Shown here piece by piece: positions 49,398-58,728 of a DNA stretch of 64,000 bases; position 1 is the stretch's first letter, and every line of letters begins with the position of its first letter. Location of the stretch: assembly GCA_023421955.1 (NCBI GenBank), contig JAEZSE010000043.1, positions 1 through 64,000 on the forward strand. The letters run 5' to 3'. Source of the stretch: Bacillota bacterium (lineage in GTDB: Bacteria; Bacillota; Clostridia; Christensenellales; UMGS416). The notes below the pieces were generated by a model that worked only from the letters and a program-made list of their open reading frames with translations, searched no databases and was not told where the DNA came from. A program made the translations under genes and the position numbers.

Positions 49398-50018
49398 TCA
49401 ACCCGCCGGTGCTGGGGCTGTGTCGGAAACGGCTGTGACGTCAGACAGGTATACAGGCTGGCTGCCCACATAAAGCACCAGAACACCGTCCTTAACCTCG
49501 AGCCTGTCCACCTTGCCAGTGATATCATGCGACACACCTTCACTGTCGGCATAGGTGCCGGTGATGTATTTGCCGATCATCGATGAGCCTTGCACCAACT
49601 GATCTTCAAGATTCTGGCCAAAGACTGTAATGTCCGCATCCAATGACAGCAGGTTGCCGTTGATATACAAATAGGGAACATCATTATAGGTGGTGACTCC
49701 AGATACTATGCCGGAAACCGTTGATGTTTTGCCGTCTGATCCGGTTACGGTGGCCGATACCGTCTTGCCGATCAGCGAATATGCCTGGTTGTATTGAAAT
49801 GTGGTATTCAACTGCTGCATTTGCTCCAGCGCGCTGAACTGCGCCATCTGGGAAATGAACTGGCTGTTGTCCATGGGCGAGGTCGGATCCTGGTTCTGCA
49901 TCTGGGCAATCAGTATTTTCAGGAACTCGTCCTTTCCAAGTTCGCTGGTGGTGTTGCGCGTCGGGGAGGAGGTTGTGGAAGCGGAGCTTTGCGTGGAAAG
50001 GATGCTGTTGAGATCCAT
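49398..50018 (-). CDS. flgD: FlgD hook-capping scaffold protein
   Basis: A 206-residue cap required for hook polymerisation. The N-terminal FlgD core has LGKDEFLKILIAQMQNQDP and SQFISQMAQFSALEQMQQLN. The C-terminal beta-domain carries GKTVSATVTG. ATG 50018 follows AAGGAA; upstream in-frame ATGs lie inside fliK. Confidence 0.93.
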   Translation of the reverse strand: MDLNSILSTQSSASTTSSPTRNTTSELGKDEFLKILIAQMQNQDPTSPMDNSQFISQMAQFSALEQMQQLNTTFQYNQAYSLIGKTVSATVTGSDGKTSTVSGIVSGVTTYNDVPYLYINGNLLSLDADITVFGQNLEDQLVQGSSMIGKYITGTYADSEGVSHDITGKVDRLEVKDGVLVLYVGSQPVYLSDVTAVSDTAPAPAG

Positions 50019-50031
50019 GCTGTTTCCTTTC

Positions 50032-51456
50032 TCAGGCCAAATAGTTGATGGCACTGGTGTTGTAAAACGCCTCATAAGCCTGCACCGCCGGTGTGGTGGT
50101 TGTTTCCACGCCCTGCACGGCGAAACGGTTTCGCTTCTGCTGTTGCTGTTGATTCTGGCTGCGCCGGTCCGCCTGCTGCTGCAAATTGAGGTCCTGCACG
50201 GAGGAAGAAGTTACGATCACCCGCACATCCTTCAACCCCTGGTCAGCCAATACAGATTGCAACGAATTCACCTGATTCAAAAAGGAGTCCTGCACTCGAG
50301 GGTTGGCAGCCGCAATTTTTGCCACGAGGCCGCCTTCTTCCATTGCAAGATGTATTGTGACCTTGCCCAGAAACTCGGGTTTGAGCTCGATCTGAATTTC
50401 CTTGGCGGAGGCATCCTTCAAGCCGCTGATGCCCTGCACGATAGCGTCAAACGCCTCTGTGCCAGGCTTGGTCATGGTAGCCACAGCCCCGGCAGGCAAT
50501 GAATCCTGAGACTGGGAAGGCGCCCGCGCAGTGATGTGATATGATCTCATCGCCGCATGAAATGCCACAGTCTCATCATCGCCGGCAGTCTGCATACCGC
50601 CATCATCGTTGGCTTCTGCACTGCCCTGGCTTCCGTCTGCTTTGGCCGCATCAGTTGCCGCCACCAGCTGGGTTTTGGGCTGCATTGCGGTCAATGGAAG
50701 CCCCACGGGCTTAGCAGCCGGCGGCCCGGCTTCCGCATTGTTGTCCCTCATCCATACACTGGGTGTAACTTTCACCGCACTTTGCTCCGTGTCGGCGGTT
50801 TGCGCGATCAGGACCTGTTCAAAGAGCTCCCTGATCTGCTTCAGGGCACCGCCGTTACCATCAACTTCCACCACATTGGTTCCATTGGCATCCGTAGCTG
50901 GCGGTACATCCCCGGTAACCACTGACTGCAAAAAGGTTCTGATGTCTTCAGCTTGCCAGCCTGCCTGCGCAATGAATTGCGGATCCCCACCTTGCATTGC
51001 AGCGTTGATTGCCTCCGGCAGCCGGGCTATATCGATTTCGCCGGCCTTCTGGTCGATTATCAAAGACTTGAATTGCTCCGGGTTGGCTGACATCCATTGA
51101 AACAAGGCCGCGGCAGCGTCCATTTGAATGGGTATTGCCGCCTTTGCTTTGGGCTGTTCCAGCGGCCTGCTCCCTTCCACAACTTGTGGTAAAACGTCTG
51201 GCTGAGCGGATTGCGCCTGCTCCGGCCCTGCGGCTTGGTTGACCTGCATCAATGCAGACATCATCCAAAGCATCATTGGATCGCCAACCATCGCCTTTTT
51301 GGTGGATAACCCCTTGATTGTGTCGGAAATCAAACTGATTTCCCGAGACATCAAAATCTGAAACACACCGCCGGTTTTGCCATCCATACCGGTGGAGGTT
51401 GGTTTTGCTTCCGACGCCGGCTGCGCAGCTTGCGCAACCAGTGCGATTGGATCCAT
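50032..51456 (-). CDS. fliK: FliK hook-length control protein
   Basis: A 474-residue, low-complexity secreted ruler. The first 330 residues are Ala/Gln/Asp-rich and poorly conserved. The C-terminal Flg_hook domain (about 345-425) has EIQIELKPEFLGKVTIHLAM and VRVIVTSSSVQDLN. It ends in a Gln-rich patch. It controls the export switch of FlhB. ATG 51456 follows GGGGGTG. Confidence 0.9.
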   Translation of the reverse strand: MDPIALVAQAAQPASEAKPTSTGMDGKTGGVFQILMSREISLISDTIKGLSTKKAMVGDPMMLWMMSALMQVNQAAGPEQAQSAQPDVLPQVVEGSRPLEQPKAKAAIPIQMDAAAALFQWMSANPEQFKSLIIDQKAGEIDIARLPEAINAAMQGGDPQFIAQAGWQAEDIRTFLQSVVTGDVPPATDANGTNVVEVDGNGGALKQIRELFEQVLIAQTADTEQSAVKVTPSVWMRDNNAEAGPPAAKPVGLPLTAMQPKTQLVAATDAAKADGSQGSAEANDDGGMQTAGDDETVAFHAAMRSYHITARAPSQSQDSLPAGAVATMTKPGTEAFDAIVQGISGLKDASAKEIQIELKPEFLGKVTIHLAMEEGGLVAKIAAANPRVQDSFLNQVNSLQSVLADQGLKDVRVIVTSSSVQDLNLQQQADRRSQNQQQQQKRNRFAVQGVETTTTPAVQAYEAFYNTSAINYLA

Positions 51457-51483
51457 TGGTTCACCCCCTGTTTTATATCGGCA

Positions 51484-52101
51484 TCACTGCCCGAGGAGTT
51501 TAGTCAGTTCATAAGCTTTCTTCGCGTCCATCTCCGCCAGGATGCTTGCTACCGTCTCGGTGGGCAGCAGCTTCAGAATCGCAGCGGCGTCTTGCAGCGT
51601 CGTTGCCTTGTCCAGCATTTCCGCTGCCGCCTTGGCATCCATCGCCGAATAAATGTCGATGATGGTCTGCCGCCGCTCCTCCTCGGTTTTCACCTGGCCT
51701 TGCCTGGCTTCCAGCGCAGCCTGATCCGTTTTCAGCTTCTCCTCACGGCTTGCCAGGTTCGCCTCGGCCTTTGCAAGCGCCTTCTCCTTTGCCGCCAGCG
51801 CCTCGCGATCTGCTGCGAGCTTTTGCCCGGCTGTAACCTGGTCTTCCTTGAGCTTCTCCACATCAGCCATCGCCGCGCGGTATTGGGGAAAAAGGGCTGC
51901 CGCCTGCTTGCCGAAACCACCCACGTCAAACCACAGGCATGCTCCGGCTCCGCCCACCAGCAGCAGCATGATAAATACTGTCAGCAGCGCCACGACGGGC
52001 CGTGCCATTGGCTTTTTGGGCTTTTTCTCTTTCTTTTGGGCTTTTCCGGGTATGCCTCCGGCAGCGCCGGGCTTTTTGGCCGGAGCCGGTTTCATTGTCA
52101 T
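51484..52101 (-). CDS. MotE/YlxF-like flagellar protein
   Basis: A 205-residue protein: basic Pro/Lys-rich N-terminus, one membrane helix (about 35-57), a long coiled coil (about 75-145) and a C-terminal MgtE_N-like domain (DAAAILKLLPTETVASILAEMD). The position between fliJ and fliK matches ylxF in Bacillus. Its relative MotE acts as a chaperone for the stator protein MotC in alpha-proteobacteria; the role in Firmicutes is unclear. Confidence 0.8.
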   Translation of the reverse strand: MTMKPAPAKKPGAAGGIPGKAQKKEKKPKKPMARPVVALLTVFIMLLLVGGAGACLWFDVGGFGKQAAALFPQYRAAMADVEKLKEDQVTAGQKLAADREALAAKEKALAKAEANLASREEKLKTDQAALEARQGQVKTEEERRQTIIDIYSAMDAKAAAEMLDKATTLQDAAAILKLLPTETVASILAEMDAKKAYELTKLLGQ

Positions 52102-52124
52102 GGCGGTCCCCCATTATGGATTTG

Positions 52125-52574
52125 TCAATCGGCCGGAGGTTGGGAAGTCTGGTAGGACACGAAGTCCCCAATCGTCTTTTCCTGCTCTATCTGCACTTCT
52201 TGCTGGTATTGCTGGTATTGCTTCTCCCGGAGGTTTTCCAGCATATGAATCTCGCGGAGCACCTCCACAAGCCTGTGGCGGCACTCCTCCGTCTCCTGCC
52301 GGACCGCCTCAATTTTGCGGTCCTGCTCGGCCAGGAGGTCTTTCATCATGCGGAAATAGGCCGTGTACTGCTGGGTCTCCGCGGCTCTCATGCCGGAGGC
52401 CAGCCTTTGCCCATATGTGTCAGACGCTCTCTCCCTTCGCCCAAGCATGTCCTCCCGCTCGCTCAAGAGCTGGTTCAACCGCACGGTCAATGCCGCAAGG
52501 CTGTTGCGCTCCTGCTTCTCCTGGGATTGCTTGAGGTTCAGCAGCGTCTGCAGGGTGAATACGAACTTTTTCAT
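52125..52574 (-). CDS. fliJ: FliJ flagellar export chaperone
   Basis: A 149-residue, almost fully helical coiled-coil protein (FTLQTLLNLKQSQEKQERNS at the start). It links the FliI ATPase ring to FlhA and recycles export chaperones. Its ATG overlaps the fliI stop (ATGA). Confidence 0.92.
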   Translation of the reverse strand: MKKFVFTLQTLLNLKQSQEKQERNSLAALTVRLNQLLSEREDMLGRRERASDTYGQRLASGMRAAETQQYTAYFRMMKDLLAEQDRKIEAVRQETEECRHRLVEVLREIHMLENLREKQYQQYQQEVQIEQEKTIGDFVSYQTSQPPAD

Positions 52575-53911
52575 TTGCCGTCACGTTTGGCAATTTGTGT
52601 CAGAAGCTGTATCGTGTCTTCAAACCCAAAACTGTCCTTCACTTGCTGGGTAAGAAGCTGGTTGATCTGGGGCATGAGGCGCACCGCCTCATCGATGTCC
52701 GGGTTGGTGCCCTGTTTATAGGCACCAATGGAAATCAAGTCCTGCGCGTCGCGGTATGTGGCCATACGGCTCTTCACAAATCCCGCCGCTTTCAGGTGCT
52801 CCGGAGCTGAGATGTCGGACATTAGGCGGCTCACGCTGGCCAGCACATCGATGGCCGGGTAATGGTTGCGGTTGGCCATCTGGCGCGACAGCACGATATG
52901 CCCGTCCAGGATGCCGCGCACGGTGTCGGCCACCGGCTCGTTCATGTCATCGCCATCCACAAGCACCGTATAAAGGCCTGTGATGGAGCCACGGTCCGAG
53001 TTGCCCGACCGTTCTAGCAGCCTTGGCATCTGCGCGAACACGGAGGGTGTGTAACCCCTGGATACCGGCGGCTCGCCGATCGCCATCCCAATCTCCCTTT
53101 GGGCCATAGCAAAGCGGGTCAACGAATCCATGAGCAGCAACACATTCAAACCCTGATCGCGGAAATACTCGGCGATTGCCGTGCCGATCATCGCCGACTT
53201 CACCCGCACGATGGCGGGCTGATCCGAGGTGGCGATCACCAACACCGAACGCTTCAGGCCCTCGGCCTGCAAGTCGCGCTCGATGAACTCGTTCACCTCG
53301 CGGCCTCGCTCACCCACCAGCGTGATCACGTTGATGTCGGCCTTGGCGTAGCGGGCGATCATGCCCAGCAACGTGGACTTACCCACGCCGGATCCGGCAA
53401 AGATGCCCACGCGCTGACCCCGCCCGCAGGTCAGAAGGCTGTCGATAGCCTTGATGCCCAGCGGCATGACCTCGCTAATCCTCTTGCGGGAAAGCGGGTC
53501 CGGCGGTGCGTTTTCGATGTTGTAGAAGGTCTTGGGCACACAGGCGTCCTTCTTGTCAATGAACCGGCCAAGCCCATCGAGGATTCTCCCCTGAAGCTCC
53601 ATCCCGACGGCCACCTTCAGTGACCCACGGGTCGAGATCACCCGGCTGCCGGGCCCAACCCCTGCCAGATCGCCAAACGGCATGAGCAGGATCTTGTTGC
53701 CTCGGAAGCCGACCACCTCGGCCGGGATGGGCTTCTCCTCGCGGAGCGTGTGGATACTGCAGAGGTCGCCGATCTTTGCGGCGGGTCCGTTGGACTCAAT
53801 CGTCAGCCCAATGATCTGGCTCACAAACCCGCTGTACTGCTGCAGCTCCGCCTCTTTGACGAGTTGCCTGTACTTATCCATATCGACAGGTTTCTTTAAA
53901 AAATTAAGCAT
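52571..53911 (-). CDS. fliI: FliI flagellar export ATPase
   Basis: A 446-residue hexameric ATPase of the F1-beta-like T3SS family. Walker A is GIFAGSGVGKSTLLGM, followed by VGERGREVNEF; Walker B is LLLMDSLTRFAMAQREIG. The N-terminal domain includes VGFRGNKILLMPFGD. The ATG overlaps the last 8 bp of fliH and has little ribosome-binding site, pointing to translational coupling. Confidence 0.97.
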   Translation of the reverse strand: MLNFLKKPVDMDKYRQLVKEAELQQYSGFVSQIIGLTIESNGPAAKIGDLCSIHTLREEKPIPAEVVGFRGNKILLMPFGDLAGVGPGSRVISTRGSLKVAVGMELQGRILDGLGRFIDKKDACVPKTFYNIENAPPDPLSRKRISEVMPLGIKAIDSLLTCGRGQRVGIFAGSGVGKSTLLGMIARYAKADINVITLVGERGREVNEFIERDLQAEGLKRSVLVIATSDQPAIVRVKSAMIGTAIAEYFRDQGLNVLLLMDSLTRFAMAQREIGMAIGEPPVSRGYTPSVFAQMPRLLERSGNSDRGSITGLYTVLVDGDDMNEPVADTVRGILDGHIVLSRQMANRNHYPAIDVLASVSRLMSDISAPEHLKAAGFVKSRMATYRDAQDLISIGAYKQGTNPDIDEAVRLMPQINQLLTQQVKDSFGFEDTIQLLTQIAKRDGK

Positions 53912-54644
53912 TCTGTTTCAAAACTGACTTCAATTTGTCAAATTTCTCTTCCACGCCATTGTTCACATAACCCCGTTCGGTTTCGATCACACACCCGCCG
54001 GGCGGCATGGTGTTGTCGGCTACCACTGCGAGCTTGGAGATGGGCTTGCCTGCGGCTGCGAGCAACCGTTCGCAGGATTCGGTCACGCGGGTGCGGGCAT
54101 CGGCGGCTACGCGGATGACGGCTGTGTCATCGTTCTCCATCTGCCGGAGCGCCTCTTTGACCATGGCGGCCACCCACTCCTCGCTGCGGTCCATTTCCAT
54201 CACGAGCACCTTCTCGGCAATGTCAAACACAAGGTTCAGCACATCCTGCTCCAGGTCTTTGAGGATCTGCCGCCGCTCGTTTTGCAGCGACTCCACGGCC
54301 TTGTCCATTTCGTCGCCCATGGCTGCTTTCAACGAGGCCCACTGGCGCTGCACTTCTGCAAACCCCTGCTCATGGCCCTCACGCACAGCCTCCTGCAGCA
54401 CGCGCATTGTTTCGGCTCGCGCGTTCATCAGCATCTCATCAGCGTCATTGCGGGCGCGGCTCAGGATCTCTTCCACCACGGCTTCCGCCGATGCCTGCGC
54501 GACCACCGCATCCGGTTTGGCCTGCTCCGCCTCCGGCAATGGGCATGACACAATGAGCCCCTCCTCCATGCGGCCCTTCATGGGCACGACAAGCGGATGG
54601 GCCCGCTCAATGTTCACGCCGGTTGAGCGAATGATCTTAGGCAA
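53904..54644 (-). CDS. fliH: FliH flagellar export regulator
   Basis: A 246-residue FliI-binding protein. A helical, Ala/Glu-rich centre (about 55-130) has VQRQWASLKAAMGDEMDKA. The C-terminal V-ATPase E-subunit-like domain contains LVFDIAEKVLVMEM and VIRVAADART. Start is TTG 54644, overlapping the fliG stop, with GGAGG about nine bases upstream. Confidence 0.9.
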   Translation of the reverse strand: MPKIIRSTGVNIERAHPLVVPMKGRMEEGLIVSCPLPEAEQAKPDAVVAQASAEAVVEEILSRARNDADEMLMNARAETMRVLQEAVREGHEQGFAEVQRQWASLKAAMGDEMDKAVESLQNERRQILKDLEQDVLNLVFDIAEKVLVMEMDRSEEWVAAMVKEALRQMENDDTAVIRVAADARTRVTESCERLLAAAGKPISKLAVVADNTMPPGGCVIETERGYVNNGVEEKFDKLKSVLKQNA

Positions 54645-55641
54645 TCAGGCCGTCCTCCTTGCCGCGGGAAATCACGATCTCGCCGGAATCGTCCAGGCTG
54701 CGGATGATGTTGACGATCTTTTGCTGGGCCTCCTCCACATCGCGCACGCGCACCGGGCCCATGATCTCCAGGTCTTCCTTGATCATCTCCTGCAAGCGCT
54801 TGGAGATGTTTTCGTAGATCACCTTGGCCACGTCTGCCGGGGCACCCTTCAGCGCCACGGTGAGGTCGTGCTTGTCCACCTCGCGCAGCACACGCTGGAT
54901 GGCCATCTTGTTGAGCTTGACGATATCCTCGAACACAAACATCTTGCGTCGGATCTCCTCGGCCAGGTCACCATTTTGCAGCTCGAGGTTTTCCAGGATG
55001 TGCTTTTCGGTGCCGCGATCCACACTGTTGAGCATGGAAACGATGTAATCCACACCGCCTACAGTGGCATAATCGGAAACAACCATGGTGGAGAGCTTGC
55101 GCTCCAGGATCCGCTCAATTTCCTTGATATACTCCGGGCTGGTTCGGTTCATTTTGGCAATCCTGGCCACCACTTCGATCTGCAAATCCAGCGGCAATGA
55201 CGCCAGGATGTTGGCGGCCAATGTAGAATCCAGATAACTGAACACCAGCGCAATCGTTTGCGGGTGCTCGTTCTGAATGAAGTTCAAAATCTGGTTGGGG
55301 TCTGCCTTGCGCACAAAATCGAAGGGCCGCACCTGCAGCGTGGAGGTGAGCTTGTTGATGATCTCCACTGCCTTTTGCTGACCGATGGCGTTATTGAGGA
55401 TCTCTCGGGCATACTCGATGCCACCCTCGCTGATATAGTTCTGCACCAGGCAAACCTGGTAAAACTCATCCAGCACCGCTTCCTTTACTTCCTTGCTGAC
55501 GGTGCGCATATTGGCGATGTCCATCGTGATCTGCTCGATCTCGTCCTCGTTTAAATGCTTGAAAATCTGGGCGGAATACTCCTTGCCCAGCGCAATCAGC
55601 AGCACGGCCACCTTTTCATTGGATCGCAATTGCTGAGCCAT
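54637..55641 (-). CDS. fliG: FliG flagellar motor switch protein
   Basis: A 334-residue rotor protein. N-terminal domain binds FliF; the middle EHPQT motif is seen as IQNEHPQTIALVFSYL, and the C-terminal torque helix includes VLREVDKHDLTVALKGA. The terminal charged end (EVIISRGKEDG-type, here GEIVISRGKEDGLIA) is normal. ATG 55641 follows GGAGG and lies 3 bp from the fliF stop. Confidence 0.97.
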   Translation of the reverse strand: MAQQLRSNEKVAVLLIALGKEYSAQIFKHLNEDEIEQITMDIANMRTVSKEVKEAVLDEFYQVCLVQNYISEGGIEYAREILNNAIGQQKAVEIINKLTSTLQVRPFDFVRKADPNQILNFIQNEHPQTIALVFSYLDSTLAANILASLPLDLQIEVVARIAKMNRTSPEYIKEIERILERKLSTMVVSDYATVGGVDYIVSMLNSVDRGTEKHILENLELQNGDLAEEIRRKMFVFEDIVKLNKMAIQRVLREVDKHDLTVALKGAPADVAKVIYENISKRLQEMIKEDLEIMGPVRVRDVEEAQQKIVNIIRSLDDSGEIVISRGKEDGLIA

Positions 55642-55644
55642 CGG

Positions 55645-57201
55645 TCAATCCTCCTCGGCCAGCCACGAGCGAAGCAGGTTTGCCACAAGCTCGGGGTTGT
55701 CCTGAATCAGTTTTCCGATTTGCTCCTTGGTGCCGCTGTCTTTCACGATCCGGATCGGGTCAATCTGCTCTCCATTCTCTTCATAGCTGCTTGGCGCAGC
55801 ACCAGCATAAGCCATCGCCGGAGCCTCTTCCACTGCCTTCCTCTTCTTGCCGGAAAACAATAGCATCATGGCCACAATCACTACCAGCGCCGCCGCGCCA
55901 ATGCCGATGATCGGCATCAGATCCTTCATTTGCTGCGAATTAGCCTGGGCCTGGATGTCCTGGCTCAGTGCCTCAGTGAGCGCCATATTGCCTGCCATCG
56001 GCAAATACTCCACCGAGACCAGGCTCTTGTCCACACCCACGGCATTGGCCACCAGGTTTTTCACATTGTCGGTGTAATCTTCCTTGGTGCCGGTGTTGTC
56101 AATTACAACGGACACAGACAGGCTCTTGACAGCGCCCTTCTCCTTCTCCAGGCGCTCCTTGATGGAGTTGATCTCATAATTGATTTTTTCTGCGTTTTTC
56201 TCATAGGTGCCGTTGTCCACATTCACAGCGGGATATGTCGTGGTGCCGGACCCTGTGTTAGCGTCGGTGCCGGCTGCTGTACCGGCGGGGCCGCTGCCAT
56301 TTACGATTTGTTCTTTCAACTTGTCCATGGACACGACAATGCCCTCTTTGCCCACAACCGGCTCAAACTTCACCGTCTCAATGGTGTGATCGTCGAAATC
56401 CAGCGTGACATTGACCTGCGCCTCCACCTTGCCGATGCCGAACACCGGCTGGAGCAGCGCCATCACTTGCTTGCGGAGCTTGCTCTGCACATCGTACTGC
56501 ATCGCAAAGCGGTCACCTGCAATGGCCTCGGTGCTGTCTGAGCCGCTCACATCCAGGTTGAGCATGTTGCTGTCCATGATGCTGATATTGTCCATGGAAA
56601 GGCCGGGCACGGCGTTTTTTACAAACAGCGCAATGGACTTCACCTGAGCCGCGGTCAGTTCCGCACCGGTCTCCATCGTTAGGATCACGCCGGCAGTGGC
56701 CGCGCGGCTATTCTTATCAATCACCAACACGCTTTCGGTGGGCATCGTGATGGCCACCCGAGCATCCTTCACGCCTTTGAATGTGAGCAGAGAGTTGCGG
56801 ATGTCCAGCTGGATCTGGTAGCGCCGATAGTCCTGTTTGTCACTTTCGGTCATGCCCAGGCCCTGGCCTTGCTTCAATATATCAAGGTTGAAACCGTTTT
56901 GGATTGCGCCGGAGAGTGAAAGGCGAAGGCTGTCGGCCTGTTCAGCCGGCACAAGGATTGTGTCTCCTGACACGCGAGTCGCCACCTTCTGCTCCTTCAG
57001 CGCTTCCAGCACAGAGGCGGAGTCGGCCGGTTCAAGCCCTTTGTATAGCACAGCATAAGGCACTTGGTTCAGTAATACGGTGGATATGATAATGGCGGCA
57101 AGGACAATAGCCGCTATGATGATCACATTGCGGCGGAATGTTTTGTCCTTGCCTCCCCAAAAGGCGGTTATCTGTTTCAGCAGCGCCTTGATGGCTTCCA
57201 T
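55645..57201 (-). CDS. fliF: FliF MS-ring protein
   Basis: A 518-residue inner-membrane ring protein. Membrane helices at about 25-47 and 434-454. Between them lie the secretin-like ring-building motifs (VLYKGLEPADSASVLEALKE, ARVAITMPTESVLV). The C-terminal tail LVANLLRSWLAEED binds FliG. ATG 57201 follows AAGGGAG. Confidence 0.97.
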   Translation of the reverse strand: MEAIKALLKQITAFWGGKDKTFRRNVIIIAAIVLAAIIISTVLLNQVPYAVLYKGLEPADSASVLEALKEQKVATRVSGDTILVPAEQADSLRLSLSGAIQNGFNLDILKQGQGLGMTESDKQDYRRYQIQLDIRNSLLTFKGVKDARVAITMPTESVLVIDKNSRAATAGVILTMETGAELTAAQVKSIALFVKNAVPGLSMDNISIMDSNMLNLDVSGSDSTEAIAGDRFAMQYDVQSKLRKQVMALLQPVFGIGKVEAQVNVTLDFDDHTIETVKFEPVVGKEGIVVSMDKLKEQIVNGSGPAGTAAGTDANTGSGTTTYPAVNVDNGTYEKNAEKINYEINSIKERLEKEKGAVKSLSVSVVIDNTGTKEDYTDNVKNLVANAVGVDKSLVSVEYLPMAGNMALTEALSQDIQAQANSQQMKDLMPIIGIGAAALVVIVAMMLLFSGKKRKAVEEAPAMAYAGAAPSSYEENGEQIDPIRIVKDSGTKEQIGKLIQDNPELVANLLRSWLAEED

Positions 57202-57318
57202 ATTGCTCCCTTATTCAGGTTTTATCGGCCCTCCGGGGCCCGGAGCCATTTGAGCCAGGCCGAGCGTCCATGCTCATCCGCTGCTTCCGTGCAAACATTC
57301 TCAAAGGGAGGTAATCCC

Positions 57319-57612
57319 TTACACCTGCATCCTCATCACTTCATTGTAGGCGTCGATCACCTTGTTGCGGATCTGAACCGTCAGGCTCAGCGCGATCGTG
57401 GCCTTTTCCGAGTCGATCACCGCATCGTGCAGGTTGTTCACATCACCGGTGAGCAGTGCTTCGGCATTCACCTGGCTTGCCGTATCGGTGCTGTTTGCCT
57501 GGTCAATGGCATCTGCCAGAATGCTCTGGAAATCACCGGAGGTGTCACCATTACCGCTGCTGACTGACTTCAGCAGATTGGCATAACTAGTGCCAATGCT
57601 CTTGACATCCAT
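57319..57612 (-). CDS. fliE: FliE MS-ring-rod junction protein
   Basis: A 97-residue rod adaptor. The C-terminal helix pair contains NLHDAVIDSEKATIALSLTV and KVIDAYNEVMRMQV, the standard FliE end. ATG 57612 follows AAGGAGGG. The 117-bp gap to fliF holds nothing recognisable. Confidence 0.94.
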   Translation of the reverse strand: MDVKSIGTSYANLLKSVSSGNGDTSGDFQSILADAIDQANSTDTASQVNAEALLTGDVNNLHDAVIDSEKATIALSLTVQIRNKVIDAYNEVMRMQV

Positions 57613-57625
57613 GGATCAACCCTCC

Positions 57626-58066
57626 TTATTTGCCGATCTCCAGCGCCTTGGATGCCATGGATTTTATGGCGTCCAGTGCCGTAACGTTGGCTTCATAGGC
57701 TCGTGAGGCCGTGATCATGTCGATCATCTCCGTGGCAAGGTCCACATTTGGCATACGCACGTATCCATCCGCACCGGCATCGGCGTGGGTGGGGTCATAT
57801 ACCAACTTGAAATCACTCATGTCATCGCGAATGGCTGAAGCCCGCACACCGGCGCCGGCGCTGGCGTTCAAGCTGTCGCTGTAGACATCGGCAAAGGTTT
57901 GGCTGCCTCCCATTGCCTGCAGCTCCACTGTCTTTCGTCGGTAGGGCGTGCCCTCCGCCGTACGCGTGGTCTGCGCGTTGGCGATATTCTGCGCGATGAT
58001 GTCCATGCGCACGCGCTGGGCCGTCAAACCCGAAGCGCTGATATCCATGGAGCGGAAAAAGCCCAT
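57626..58066 (-). CDS. flgC: FlgC proximal rod protein
   Basis: A 146-residue rod subunit. N-terminal SMDISASGLTAQRVRMDIIA and C-terminal VDLATEMIDMITASRAYEAN blocks are diagnostic. ATG 58066 is chosen because AGGTGA precedes it; this AGGTGA includes the stop codon of flgB, so the genes are coupled. Confidence 0.95.
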   Translation of the reverse strand: MGFFRSMDISASGLTAQRVRMDIIAQNIANAQTTRTAEGTPYRRKTVELQAMGGSQTFADVYSDSLNASAGAGVRASAIRDDMSDFKLVYDPTHADAGADGYVRMPNVDLATEMIDMITASRAYEANVTALDAIKSMASKALEIGK

Positions 58067-58071
58067 TGAAA

Positions 58072-58482
58072 TCACCTGCCATCTATGGCGAGCCGCAAAC
58101 GCTCCAACTCACCGTTCATCTGCGTAACCAGCGTGTTATACCAGATTGTGTTTTTCGCCATGTCTGTCATCTGCTGGTCGATGTCCACATTGTTTTCATC
58201 CATGCGCATTGTCGTATCGTTGTCCAGCACCACGGAGGGCCGCACCTCAGAAGCATCGCCGCCTGAAAACTTGATGTGCTTTTCGCGCGTCACCTTTGCA
58301 TCAAAGGCACTACCATCATCATCCAAGGCCGCCTTCATATAGTCCTCAAACTCCACATGGGAAGATTTGAAGCCTGGCGTATCCTCGTTGGCGATGTTGT
58401 TGGCAATGGTCTCCTGCCTCAATTGGGCTGTATCCAGCCCCTTGGCCAGCAGATCGGTGGTCCGAAACAAATCCGGAAGCAT
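58072..58482 (-). CDS. flgB: FlgB proximal rod protein
   Basis: A 136-residue rod subunit and first gene of the main flagellar unit. The AQLRQETIANNIANEDTPGF stretch and the NNVDIDQQMTDMAKNTIWYN end are typical. ATG 58482 follows AAGGAG. No clear promoter is visible in the AT-rich 100 bp upstream. Confidence 0.95.
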   Translation of the reverse strand: MLPDLFRTTDLLAKGLDTAQLRQETIANNIANEDTPGFKSSHVEFEDYMKAALDDDGSAFDAKVTREKHIKFSGGDASEVRPSVVLDNDTTMRMDENNVDIDQQMTDMAKNTIWYNTLVTQMNGELERLRLAIDGR

Positions 58483-58666
58483 GATCCCCACTCCTTGGTA
58501 TACGGAGGCATGGTGATATACCATATATCCATATCAGTCTATCATATATTCCACAAAAATCAACACATATTTCCACCGCCGGCAAATCGTGGAGATGAAG
58601 AAAGAAATAAATCTTTTCCTGTAAAACGATAGTATGGTGTTGTCTTAAGCGCTGCTGTGAAACCCG

Positions 58667-58699
58667 CTAAGCCGCCCTCCCATATGCATGGATGGCGGC
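58667..58699 (-). terminator. Possible terminator of cheR-cheB
   Basis: AAGCCGCC (58667-58674) pairs with GGCGGCTT (58692-58699), 30 bp beyond the cheB stop. No U-tract follows on the minus strand, so partial read-through to flgB is possible. Confidence 0.45.
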
Positions 58700-58728
58700 T
58701 TGAGCATGTCTGCCAGTGCTGGCCCCTT

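Noticed and set aside
58483..58600. A sigma-A or sigma-D promoter directly before flgB
   Set aside because: Several AT-rich hexamers occur, but none has both elements at proper spacing; I could not choose one honestly.
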